Origin: Cunninghamella blakesleeana
Taxonomy: Eukaryota > Mucoromycota > Mucoromycetes > Mucorales > Cunninghamellaceae
Direction: 5' to 3'
DNA: 64,000 nucleotides
NCBI GenBank assembly: GCA_017871115.1
Contig: JAFCIZ010000001.1
Span: 911,501 to 975,500 of the forward strand
The position numbers were made by a program, and so were the translations under genes. This document shows positions 37,670 to 48,416 of the stretch, one piece after another. The notes below the pieces were generated by a model. It had not been told where the DNA came from. It saw nothing but the letters and a program-made list of their open reading frames with translations, and did not search any database. The stretch's first letter is position 1; every line of letters begins with the position of its first letter.

Positions 37670-39179
37670 CCAAATGGATCGGGTGAGATGTAACAACGAC
37701 GAAGTTCAGGATTTTAAGGGGAAAAGTTGTCAAAATAGATAAAAAAAAACGACCTTGATTAATAGATGACATGGTACAAATATGGTATCCTATATCATTA
37801 TTTTATCCACCACATGCCTACAATATGTACTATGTGGGTATATATACTTTTTTATGTATTATTAGGTGTACTAGATAAAAAAAAAAAAAAAAAAGTTTAA
37901 TGAAAAACGTGGTACATTTAATAACCTTCTTTTTTTTAAAAAAAAAAAAAAAAAAAAATGCTTAAAATGACATAATATAAGAATACATTGAAATAATATT
38001 CGTTATTCGTTATTGCTTTATTATTTCTTTTTTATTTTTTTATTGGTAAAAAAAAAAAAATAAGTTACATCCGTATCAAATGGCAAATTTCCAAAAGTAG
38101 CATGGAAAATTAATAATAATAATATAAAATTTATTATGTTATTTATTAAAAAAAAATTTTTTTTCTCTTGATATTTTTTTATATTTTTTATTATATATAC
38201 TTTTGGTTTAGCGATTATTTATCTAATTGATAATATATGCACATTTTAAAAAAAAAAGTATTATTTTTTAAGTATTAGTTAATAAGTAATAATAATAATA
38301 ATAATAATGATAATAATGACACTATTATTATTATCATTATTATTAAAGGTACATACATTGCTTTACATACATACTTTTAAAATTCATAATTACTACGCTT
38401 TTTTTTTAAAAAAAAAACCAAGAAAATGTCACACCTGTATCACTTTTAATCAAAATCAATAACTGAAGTTTAAAAATCGAGATTTTTTCCTTTTGCAGAA
38501 TACACCTTGATTTTGAAAATATAGAATGATAGAATCGCCATTTAGTTAAAAAAAGATTAAAAAGATTAAAATGGGATGAATAGGTTGTGTTATTACATAT
38601 TTTGTATTATTTAATCAAGAAATAAGTGGATTTTTTTATATACTATAATGAGAATAATCATGAAATATAATGAGAGACTAAGCAATTATTAAATAAGAAA
38701 TAAAAAAATGAAACAATGAATTAGTATTTTTTTGGTACATGTAGAAATTATGCGATTATTATATTATTATTTTTACTTTTTTTTTTTGAAAAAAAAAAAA
38801 AAGAGTTGGGGAATCGTTGGTGATCAAATTGTAAATGACAGTTGGTTACCCAATCAAAGTAAAATCGTACAAAATAATAAAATAAAATAAAATAATAATA
38901 ATTATAATTATAATAATAATAAAAAAGGGGGAGACCCGATATATTATCGGGGCATTAACTTGCAATATAAATTGTAATATATTAGAATAATCTGAGAACC
39001 GTGAAACAAAAAGATAAATGGCCACGTATGAAAAAATTAGAATAATCTGATGATTTTTAAAAAAGCAATCGAGAATTCATGCAACAAGCTAGCTAAAAAA
39101 AAGGTAGATAAAGATATGTATAAAAAAAGTGGTCATTAGCAGTATATGGTTAAATCCCTTTCCTCTTTCTCTCTCTCCA

Positions 39180-39602
39180 CTTTATAAAAAGACGTCATAA
39201 AAAAGTAAAATTTGGGTGAATGGTGGGTTGAGATGAGGGGTGGCAAATTAGGATATGTGTGGCGCATCTTTTTTTTAACCTAATTAAAAGTCAATTTTGT
39301 ACAACAAACCCTCTTTTTTTTGAGTAAATTAGCGGAGTTTCATCTATATGATTTTTGTCATTATAAAAACCTTACCCTTAAAAAAGAAAAAAAAAAAGAC
39401 ACCTTTTCTTTTCTCTTTTCCTCTTTTCTCTCTCACTTTCTCCCTAAAAAAACCAACCCTTTTCTCCTCCTCTTTTTTTTTTTTTTTTTCTTTCTTTCTT
39501 TCTTTCTTTTTTTATATAAACGCTTATCTTATTTTTATTTTCCCTCTCTTTTTTTTTTTCTTTTCTCTTTTTATTTTATATTTTAAATTCAAGTAACAAA
39601 CC
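39180..39602 (+). promoter_or_regulatory. Promoter and pyrimidine-rich leader of the microprotein gene
   Basis: Contains TTTATAAAAAGACGTCATAA around 39180-39200, i.e. a TATA-like element next to a GACGTCA bZIP core (39191-39197), then purine-rich DNA, then a nearly 200-base C/T-rich leader (about 39400-39600) ending AAGTAACAAACC before the ATG. Such a strong leader resembles those of highly expressed fungal genes. Confidence 0.5.
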
Positions 39603-39798
39603 ATGGCTAATACTAAATTGCAATCTCAAAAAGTAACCAACCATGTTCATTCTAGTTTCTGTCCCAAATGTGGTGTAAGTAGTTTTCTCCTTTATAGTAT
39701 TTTATATTATCTACTTTTCCCTTATACTTATATTTTTTTTTTTTTTATAGGTGGATGTATCACAATTTTCTCATGAAAGCCACTGTCCTCATGCATAA
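39603..39798 (+). CDS. 39-residue microprotein with a CCHC zinc-type motif
   Basis: Two-exon gene too short for routine ORF calling: 39603-39674 and 39751-39798, both whole codons. The ATG sits in CAAACCATGGC, a good eukaryotic start context. The product begins MANTKLQSQKVTNHVHS and then carries Phe-Cys-Pro-Lys-Cys-Gly followed by His-Glu-Ser-His-Cys-Pro-His. The spacing is C-x2-C-x8-H-x3-C, compatible with one zinc ion, and ends two residues later at His-Ala-stop. The intron starts GTAAGT and ends TTTTTATAG. The intact start context, clean splice, preserved frame and metal-ligand pattern argue for a real gene; expression and function are unknown. Confidence 0.65.
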
Positions 39799-39947
39799 AT
39801 TTATTTTAAACAATACCAACCAAACTTTACAACAATAACAATATCATGTCAATTATTTATATACAACTATATTTATATTCATTATTTTTTATGCTGGTTC
39901 ATTTCCTACCATTATTATTATTTTTTATTCTCATTGATCAACATTAT

Positions 39948-39985
<38 letters not shown>

Positions 39986-41645
39986 AATCATTTTAAACAA
40001 TAACAAATTATTTTAAAACACCAAAAAAAAAAAAAAAAATTTAAAACACCCCTCTTGAAAACACCAAAAAAAACCACATCAATGACAGACAACAACCATT
40101 ATTTTTATTCTTTATTTATTTATCATTATACTTGGAATTTATATTTATATATATATTTATATCAAAGGATTATTATTATTTTATATTATTTTATTTTAAA
40201 GACTTTGGATTATTATTTTATTTTATTTTATTTTTACTGTACATGGTTTCTCCCTTTTTTTTTTCTTATATATTTTATGATAGATTTTTATTTTTTTATT
40301 TTATTTTCATTCTCTCTTTTCACTTCTCTCCTTAGATTTTGGTATATACCCTTTTTATCTATTTTTTTTATTATTTTATAACTATATGATTTTTATATAT
40401 ATATATAAACATATATACGTATATATTATATGAATAAAGCTGGTCTTTAGTAAAAAAAAAAAGTATCAATAATAATAATGGATCTATTATTATTACTATT
40501 TTATTAATGTTTTTATTTTCCTAATTAAGGATAAACATTTTTTCATTATACTAGACCCATTTTCAAAATCTCCTATATACTTGAATATATTATAGAACTA
40601 ATAACAATAATAATAATAATTATAATAATAATTATAATAGTAATTAATTTAAATGAGTTATCTAATGAGGAGAAAGTTTTAGAGTAATCAAATATTTAAG
40701 TTACGTACGTATAACTAATAGCCAAGAAAAATCTTTTTTATTATGATTATTATCCAATTTAGAAATGAAAAGCATGAAACATCGTTTAATTTATATATAT
40801 ATTTGTTAAAAGAAAGAAAAATATAATATAAAGTAAAGTTAAATTAAATATGATGTCATACATTTCTATATTGAAATAAAAAAAAAAAAAATGAAAATGG
40901 TTGGAACGTTAGCTTTTTTCTTTTGAAAATAAATAAATAATAAACAATGAAATTCGTGTCATCTTTTATTTCCCTTTTTATCAAATAATGTATATATATA
41001 TATATATATATATATCCTTCTTTCTTATTATTATTACTATTATTATAAGAAGTAATATATATATATACATAAAGTAGTATGTAGTGTTTTTTTTTAATTC
41101 GTACATAAAATAAAAAAAATGACATAGATCACCTTTAATATAAAAAAAAGGCTAGCGAAAAAAAAAAAATCAAAAAGGCAGAAAATTAAACTTTTATCAT
41201 CCTAATTTAGAAAGGCCTTGGTGATTCAACAGCTTTTTTTAATTTATTCAAAGTATTCTATTTTTCTATATTTTTTTTTAATTAAACATGGTTAAAAAGC
41301 TATTAAACTATTAAAAAAGAAGAAATAGAATAAAATAAAATATTAAACTTGATTCATCATGATGGTTTTATACCTATATATTAAATTATAGCACTTTTTA
41401 TTTAAAAAATAGTAATAGCGGAACTTCAATTATATATATATTTTCGAATTAAAAAAAATGACACACAAAAAATTTTTTTCTTTTTTTCTTTCTTATCAGT
41501 TTTATTTCTATTATATTACATATATATATACATATATTATATATATGTATATATATTTAAATAGATAAATATATTCAATATCTTTATTTATATATCTATA
41601 TATACCTATATATCTACATATAACCAGCATCGAACATTATAATAA
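39799..41645. other. Intergenic region before the phosphotransferase gene
   Basis: 1847 bases. It includes the microprotein 3' UTR, (TA)n at 39952-39982, T-rich pseudo-ORFs around 40055-40400 made of Phe/Tyr/Leu codons, (TA)n near 40989-41014, and a TA/TATC-rich tract 41515-41610 upstream of the next start. No gene is supported. Confidence 0.5.
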
Positions 41646-41886
41646 ATGTCACTAGCAGATCAATGTCGACAATGGTTAAGTACTGATTTCCCTAGTCAAC
41701 TTCAACTAGAAAATTTAAGATATTATCAATATTCAGCTGTAGACAAATCATATGTCTCAAAATATATTCTAAGGCATTATTGGAACTGGGCAATAGAACT
41801 ATTTCCTTTATGGATTGCGTAAGTGGAATATATTAAATAAATAAAAAAGACATTAAAACTTGCTGACTTGTATTTTTCCTTATCAC

Positions 41887-41917
<31 letters not shown>

Positions 41918-43222
41918 GCCCTAACCTCATAACACTAATTGGGTTATTTTTCATGATATTTAATGTTGGTCTTGTTTATATCTATTCCAATGATTTTATT
42001 CAAGAAGCACCATCATGGGTCTATTTATCATTTGCAATTGGATTATGGCTTTATTCAACATTTGATAATGTGGATGGGAAACAAGCAAGAAGAACCGGAA
42101 CCTCTAGTCCTTTAGGTGAACTATTTGACCATGGATGTGATGCTTTAAATACAACTTATATCACTATTTTACAAATAGCGGCATTTGGGTTAGGAAACCA
42201 AGGTACCTTGATGATCCTTCTTTTCATGACTACCACCTCAGGATTCTTCCTTTCTACTATCGAAGAATATTATACTGGTATACTCTATTTAGGGTATGTG
42301 AATGGTCCAACGGAAGGATTAATTTTGACTTGTCTTGCCTTTTTATGGACTTGGTGGCATGGAATGAATAGTTGGCAAATCCCCTTTTCCGATTTGGACT
42401 CATCATCTGTTGTGGTCTCTTTCTTGATCAATTGGCTAGGTGTACCACCAGAAACTACAACAGGGGCCCATGTTTTTGTTTGGGGAACTATTATTTTTTT
42501 TTTCGTTACTCATTTACCTGTGGTTCTTTATGCTATTTGGAAAGCATGTGAAAAAAAAAAGTTACATCCTGGGGAAGTCCTTTATGGTTCCATGCTACCT
42601 ATCGTTATTTTCTCTTTTGCTCAATATTATTGGTGTATATCTTCTTATTCCATCATTTTCTCTCATCATCATTTCTTGTTATTTGCTTTAACCAATGGGA
42701 CTTTATTTGGTTTAATGGTCTCTTCTGTCATTTTAAACCATTTAACTAAACAGCCTTTTCCTAATTTATTCATCTTGGTAACTCCAGTCATGATCATGGC
42801 TGTTTTAATCAATGCTCCTAATATTATTGGATTGTAAGTTGGATTTTTTTCCAAAAAAAAAAAAAAAAAAAAAAGAAAAAGAAAAGAGAAGGTCAAAACT
42901 TAAATGTATTAAAAAAAAAAGACAGGTGGATCATAATAGATATGACATAGGTAGAGTAAAATGAAAATCATACATTCATACTCAATTTTTTTTCATTTTT
43001 ACTTTTATATCTCTTCATAGTCAATTAATTTCGCCTCATATGGAATTAGTATTATTATGGACTCAGTTTATTGTTTATACAATAGGTTACGGCATATGGA
43101 TTATATTGGTAATTGACGGATTTTGTAAATATCTTGGTATTCAATGTCTTGTTATACCTAAACCTAAAAACGATGAATTGGATCATTTGGAACAAGGAAA
43201 TATCAGTGCTTTTATTTCTTAA
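41646..43222 (+). CDS. Choline/ethanolamine phosphotransferase (CDP-alcohol type)
   Basis: Integral ER or Golgi membrane enzyme of the Kennedy pathway that transfers phosphocholine or phosphoethanolamine from the CDP derivative to diacylglycerol. Exons: 41646-41818, 41919-42833 and 43021-43222, giving 429 residues. The complete CDP-alcohol phosphotransferase motif D-x2-D-G-x2-A-R-x8-G-x3-D-x3-D is present: Asp107, Asp110, Gly111, Ala114, Arg115, Gly124, Asp128 and Asp132. It is preceded by the expected APNLITLIG helix start and followed by several hydrophobic segments, including FLLFALTNGTLFGLMVSSV. The N-terminus has YYQYSAVDKSYVSKYIL, typical of CPT1/EPT1/CEPT1. Length is in the family range (about 390-430). 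Choline versus ethanolamine preference cannot be read from the sequence. Confidence 0.94.
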
Positions 43223-44612
43223 TAACTTTAATGATAGCGTATGTGTATGTGTGACTTATATATATTATTGTTTTTTTTTTTTTTTTTTCATTTTTGTACC
43301 ATTTTTATATATATATAATTCTATTTTTGTTTTTTAATTTTAGAAGAAATAAAAAGAATAAAAAGTTTATCTTTAATATTTAGAAGGAAAGAAAAATTGA
43401 GCTCGTGCTAATTAGATTTTTATAAAAACTTCAAAAATGAGTTTTACATTTCTTTTACTTTTTTTTTTTTTTTTTCCAAACTGTTTATATTTTTTATATC
43501 ATATTGTTGATGATTATGCTCTGTTAATATTCTTTATAATGGTATACTTATTTGAAACGATGGATTTAAATATTCTTGATAGTAATTCTTTTTTATGAAA
43601 GCGAATACGAGAAAAAAAAATTAGCACTAATTCCCCCTTTTTTGATTCATTTATTTGATTCATTTATTTAAAGTATTAATTATTAGGTGGTGGAGGACTT
43701 ATATAAAAAAATTATAGTGCATAAATTTCCTTTTAGAAGTTCTCAAAAAAAAAAAAAAAAAAAAAAAAAACTTTTTCTTCGTTGTGTGTGCATAAAAAAC
43801 TTTTAGCTCAATAATAAAAAAATGCTAATTTCCAAAAATGGCAGTTAAAAAAAACATATGATTATGGGAATGTATTAATGACAGGTTAAAATACGTTCAT
43901 TCATTCCTTTTGGCTAACTAATACTTGTGCTTCCTTTCCTTTATATATATATATATATATATATCATTTGTATGTAAAATTGAAAAAAAGGGATTAATTC
44001 ATACATAATATTTTAAGATTACGTAAATTCTACGTATTTCTTTTTTTATTGCATTGAAATTGATAATTTTTTTTTTTAAAAATATATAATAAAGTAGAAT
44101 AAAATAAAATAAACTATTATTAACAGTTAATAATAATATGGTATATACTATAAAGAGTATTAAAAATAAATGTTGATATGTCTTATATAACAACAGATTA
44201 AGAAAGATGAAAAAATATTATAATAATGATAATAAAAAAAAAAAGAACAGAGAAATTAGAAAAAAAAATCATATTTGTATATATATATAACAGCCTAAAA
44301 TGATAAAGAATGGATAATAATATTAATTATTAATTAATTAAAAAAAAAAATGAGAATTGAGTTGCATATTATAAGAATAAATTAAAAAAAAATCGTATGA
44401 GTCTGAAAGGTATTTATACGTGTATATATAACTATAACTATATATATTTATGTAAAAAATAAAGAGTGTAATTTAATTATCTGAATACCATTATAATAAA
44501 GATCAACCAATTAATGTATATATTAATAAAAATGCCTTTGTCATCTATTTTTTTTTCTTTTTCTTTTTTCATTTCTTCTTTCTTTTTTTCTTATAAAATA
44601 AAAAGGAACGAT
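43223..44612. other. Convergent intergenic region
   Basis: 1390 bases between the phosphotransferase stop and the zinc-finger gene stop. Homopolymers include an A run of about 24 at 43747-43770 and T runs near 43274-43289 and 43461-43475; (TA)n lies near 43944-43964. No gene is supported. Confidence 0.5.
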
Positions 44613-46519
44613 TTAACAATCAAGAGAATTTGGTATAGTGGAAGGCCAATTAGAATGAAGATCCATATTTTGTTGAGTATATAATTGTCTACGGCGATCT
44701 TCATGACGTTGATGAGTTTTCATATGTTGATTTAAATTATCAGATCTTGAAAAAGTTTTATGGCAGTTAGGAAAAGTGCATACAAATGGTTTTTCAGCTG
44801 TATGGATCCGTAAATGCCTTTTTAAATGTTCAAGTCTCTTAAATCTTCGTTGACATTCTTGAACATGGCACACATGATTTTTTGCATCCTTCATAGAGAG
44901 ATCGTCATTATTATTAATATTATTTGTATTATTGGATAAAGGTGACGAAGTAGGAGAAATTATTGATGATTGATATGGCTGTTGTTGAAATGGTGTAGTA
45001 GTAGCAGTAGTTGAAAATGGAGTATTCATAGGTGAAGAAGAAGAAGAAGAAGCTTGATGGTGTGTTGGCATAGGGGTAGATGGATGATAGTAATTGGTTG
45101 CTATCATTGGTGATGATGATGGGTGATTATTATTATTATTATTATTGTTATTATTATTATTGTTATTATTATTATCGCTAGGATTCATGACGTTTTGATG
45201 ATGATGCTGATCGTTAAAGGTTGATAATGGATGTTGTTGCTGTTGAGTAGGAATATACCCAGTCGAATTATTATTTGGTGTATTTGTAAAAACAGAAGAT
45301 GAAGCTGGGGATGAAGTTGTTGATGGATTCATACCTAACGGTCTCATATACTAATAAAAATAAAAATAAAGATAAATATATGAATATTAAAAATAAAATA
45401 GAAAATAAATAATTTATATATTAGAAAGAAAAAAAAACTATTTCTTACATCACTTGAATAGAAATTTTGTTGTCGATCATACATGTTATATAAATCAAAA
45501 TTGGGTGAGTTACTTAAAGGGGTAGCAGGAAAATAAGGCAATACATTATTAGTTGTTTGATGTTGACTTTGCTGTTTTTGTTTTTTTTGTTGCTGTTTTT
45601 TTTGAAGAGGGTTGCTAGCTGATGAAGATGATGAGGATTGACGAGATTGTTGTAACATTTCCTTTTTTGTATGTGTACGATAATGAGCATGAAAGTTATC
45701 AGAGCGACTAAATCGTTTTCCACAATTGAGATAAGTACATTGGAATGGTCTTTCACCCGAATGAACAAGAAGGTGACGTTTTAAATGTTCAAACCTTTTA
45801 AAACTCCAACCACAATCAGGGTAACTACAAAGGTGTCTTTGTTGTGTCATTGAACCTTGCATTTGTAAATTATTATTGTTTTTTTTAGATTTTTTTGATA
45901 ATTTTTGAATTGTACTATTTATCATTTTAAAATTAAATTCATTGTTATTATTATGCACCATTTGATGAGAAGATATATCAGTTGAATATGGGTTGATGGA
46001 TGATGACGATGGTGATGCATTATTATTGTTATTATTATTATTCATTAATTGGTTATAAGTATGAGGGGATGAAGAAGAAGAAGTAGAGGTTGAAGATAAA
46101 TTGGATGGATGAAATGATAAGTTTTGAGTAGGGCAATTTGAACTGCGACGATAATTATTTTGCAACATTTGTTGATGATGTGATAATATCATATTATCAC
46201 TTGCAAACCCGAAAGAGCCAATATCCACAGAGTATTTACGTTGATATTTAATATTATCTAATAATACCGATGAAGGTGATACTTCGGGGGTCAATGGAGG
46301 GGAAACTACATTTTGATGATGATGATATATATTGTTGTTGTTGTTATTGTTGGTATTATTATTCAAATTATTATTATGTTGCTGTTGCTGTTGTTGTTGT
46401 TGTTGTTGTTGGTGTAGCTGGTCTTCATGTTTTATTTCATTGGCACAAGATGATAACATTGTAATACTAGGTAATTTTTCTGTGACGATAGGTGTTGTTG
46501 GTTGTTCAAATTGATTCAT
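44613..46519 (-). CDS. Transcription factor with two separated C2H2 zinc-finger pairs
   Basis: Nuclear DNA-binding protein, 602 residues, from exons 46519-45449 and 45350-44613. Exon 1 carries one C2H2 pair at about residues 226-285: [20 protein letters not shown] with [10 protein letters not shown] linker and [14 protein letters not shown]. Exon 2 carries a second, similar pair at about 513-574: [30 protein letters not shown] and [14 protein letters not shown]. The finger helices FKRxEHLKRH and FSRSDNxxxH are the type seen in Ste12, FlbC and related fungal factors. The rest is disordered Asn, Gln, Ser and Pro with long runs. The intron falls between the two pairs, and splicing joins Asp to Tyr-Met in frame. 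The alternative is two separate genes, but exon 2 has no promoter of its own and the donor is consensus. Confidence 0.85.
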
Positions 46520-47203
46520 TGATAAGTTAAATTAATTAAAAAAAAAAAAAAAAAGAAAAAGAAAAAGAAAAAAAAAGACCCCTTGGGTTTTTTCTTTTCT
46601 TTTAATCGTTTGGATTTTATATATGCAAAAATTGAATATCCGACACATGCCTATAAGTAAAAAAAAGAAAGAAAAAGAGAGATTACATTAGCTAAAAATT
46701 CCTTGCTTATAATATTATATTTATCTTCCATTTTGCTCCTTTTTTTCTATTTATACCATTTTTTTCTAACTATGTCTCTTTTTTTTTTTTTTTTTCTGCT
46801 AGAGATTTCTTTATACTTTTCTTTTATTCTTCTCTTATACATCCTCCCCTTTAGTTATACATGATGATAAAAAAAAAAATATTGTAGAGTGTTGAAGGAG
46901 CACACCTCCTATTTCCTATTTTTTTTTTTTTTAATATTCTTTTTTGTTTCAATAATATAATAATAAAATACTCTTTTATAATGATAGCAGTAAAATAAAT
47001 ATGTATTACCTGAATAGAATCAACTTGTAGTACTTTATTATTTGAATATTGATTTTTAAAAAATAAAATAATTAAAAAATGATAATAAGATTAGTTATAT
47101 TAAATATATATTTATATGTATGTGTGTGCGTGTACAATCATATATATTCAAAAAAAAAAAATATTTTCTTTGATAATATAACCAAAATTGGTTTTTGAAA
47201 AGT
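46520..47203. other. Upstream region of the zinc-finger factor gene
   Basis: 684 bases. Contains an A-rich block next to the start (46534-46578), a long C/T-rich tract on the plus strand (about 46725-46860), and T runs near 46781-46796. Minus-strand open pieces such as one ending at 46992 before GTAATA lack an acceptor and start, so I did not call them. Confidence 0.45.
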
Positions 47204-47660
47204 TTACTTTTTAAAAGTGATATACCATAACCCCCTCGTTTTAGAAAATTTCTATTTTGGCGTAAAAAAAAAAAGGTGAAGTAAAATAAGTAATGCAATT
47301 AAAATATATTTTTAAATACACGTTAACAAAATGAAAAAATAAAATAATAAAATAAAATAAAAACTATGGTTTACGTATATAAAATGTATTTGCTTAAGAT
47401 GAATCATTAGCCTAAGCAAATATATTTATAAAAAGAAGAACAATTCGTATATAAAAAAATATCAATAAATTACAAAGTTTTTTTTAATATGACGAATTAT
47501 TTCCTTTTGTTACCTGTGCGTTAAAAGGAAATACCCCAAGGATTTCGGCTATAACTTGATCAAATTGAACTTTATCTCGCTTGACATGTTGAAATGCTAT
47601 AGTGACTATCATATTGATATTGTCTTTACTTTTCTTCAAGTAAATGCAATTTAACACGTT
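47204..47660 (-). pseudogene. Possible exon pair or RRM-like gene fragment
   Basis: A weak call. On the minus strand, 47660-47514 is open for 49 codons between a TTATTAG acceptor and a GTAACA donor, and 47251-47204 continues in frame after a T-rich acceptor to a stop. Joined, the text contains FQHVKRDKVQFDQVIAEILG and then FSKTRGLWYITFKK before the stop. The GLWYITFKK end looks like an RRM beta strand as found in some retroelement-encoded proteins. No upstream exon with an ATG fits the frame; an internal ATG at 47612 would give 48 residues. It could be a decayed element, a small gene or chance. Confidence 0.3.
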
Positions 47661-48416
47661 CTAATAAAAGTAATAGTAATAATAATAATAATAAAAAAAA
47701 AGATAAGGAGAAATGAATATATGTATATAAATATAAATATAAATATAAATGTATACTGTATGTAGAATTCATTATAATTATTATTATTATTCTCGTGTTT
47801 TTATTTCTTATAAAACGATTATCTAGCATGTTTTTTTTTTTTATTATTTTTTATTTTATTTTAATTGTTATGTATAAACGTTTACTACTTTTTACTCCTT
47901 CTTTCCCTTTCCGCTCTTTATATTTTTAAGCTTCATCCCCAAAAAGGTACTTACTTTTTCCACAATGATTTTTTTTTGTACTTCATTTAGATTTTACTCC
48001 TTTGATAGACTTAATTTTATTGGAATGATAAAATATACATAATTATACTATATAGCCTAAATAATATATATACATTCCATTGAATAATTATCGTACAGAT
48101 AAAATAAAATAAAATAAAATAAAAAAAAAAAGAATTTTATAATAATGAATAATTTATTAATAATCATTTAAGGAATGATGTAAATATTTCTTCTATTCTA
48201 TTATTTTTTTTTATCATGACATCAATTATTATTTTACCTTTATATATATCCAATGATCATTGTATAATAGCGATAATGAAAATTATCATCGTAATAGTAA
48301 TAATAATGTTGTGAGTGTTTAAAATAGTAGAATTATTGAAAAAATACATTTTATTGTGTACAATAGTTATGCTTTTTTTTTTTTATTTTTTTATTTTTTT
48401 TTTGGCTCAAGATTAT
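47661..48416. other. Intergenic region
   Basis: 756 bases with (AAT)n at about 47673-47692, AAATAT repeats at 47729-47750, and TAAAA repeats at 48099-48123. No coding signal is convincing. Confidence 0.4.

Larger units (their letters stand above)
36403..39602. other. 3.2-kb gene-free, very AT-rich region
   Basis: The longest stretch here without a supported gene. It starts with the Ras-GEF 3' UTR and ends with the promoter of a microprotein gene. I see a 16-base minisatellite at about 36525-36590, several T(n)A(n) inverted homopolymers (37100-37117, 37930-37958, 38399-38417), a T run of about 28 at 37640-37669, a GC-containing hairpin at 38935-38951 and a 15-base direct repeat at 38981-38995 and 39036-39050. 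Stops are dense in all frames. Confidence 0.6.

Noticed and set aside
39320..39596. Overlapping 80-90 codon open frames rich in Phe, Ser, Leu and Lys
   Set aside because: They are translations of the C/T-rich leader of the microprotein gene; no domain and two frames open at once.
40055..40381. 108-codon open frame of Tyr/Phe/Leu/Ile
   Set aside because: Composition follows the T-rich DNA, a second frame is open over the same bases, and there is no start context or splice logic.
46270..46514. Plus-strand Cys/Val-rich open frames resembling a cysteine-rich protein
   Set aside because: They are antisense readings of the poly-Gln and poly-Asn codons of the zinc-finger factor.
46921..47040. Possible extra minus-strand exons for the zinc-finger factor or the orphan exon pair
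   Set aside because: A donor-like GTAATA exists after an open stretch, but no acceptor keeps the frame without a stop.
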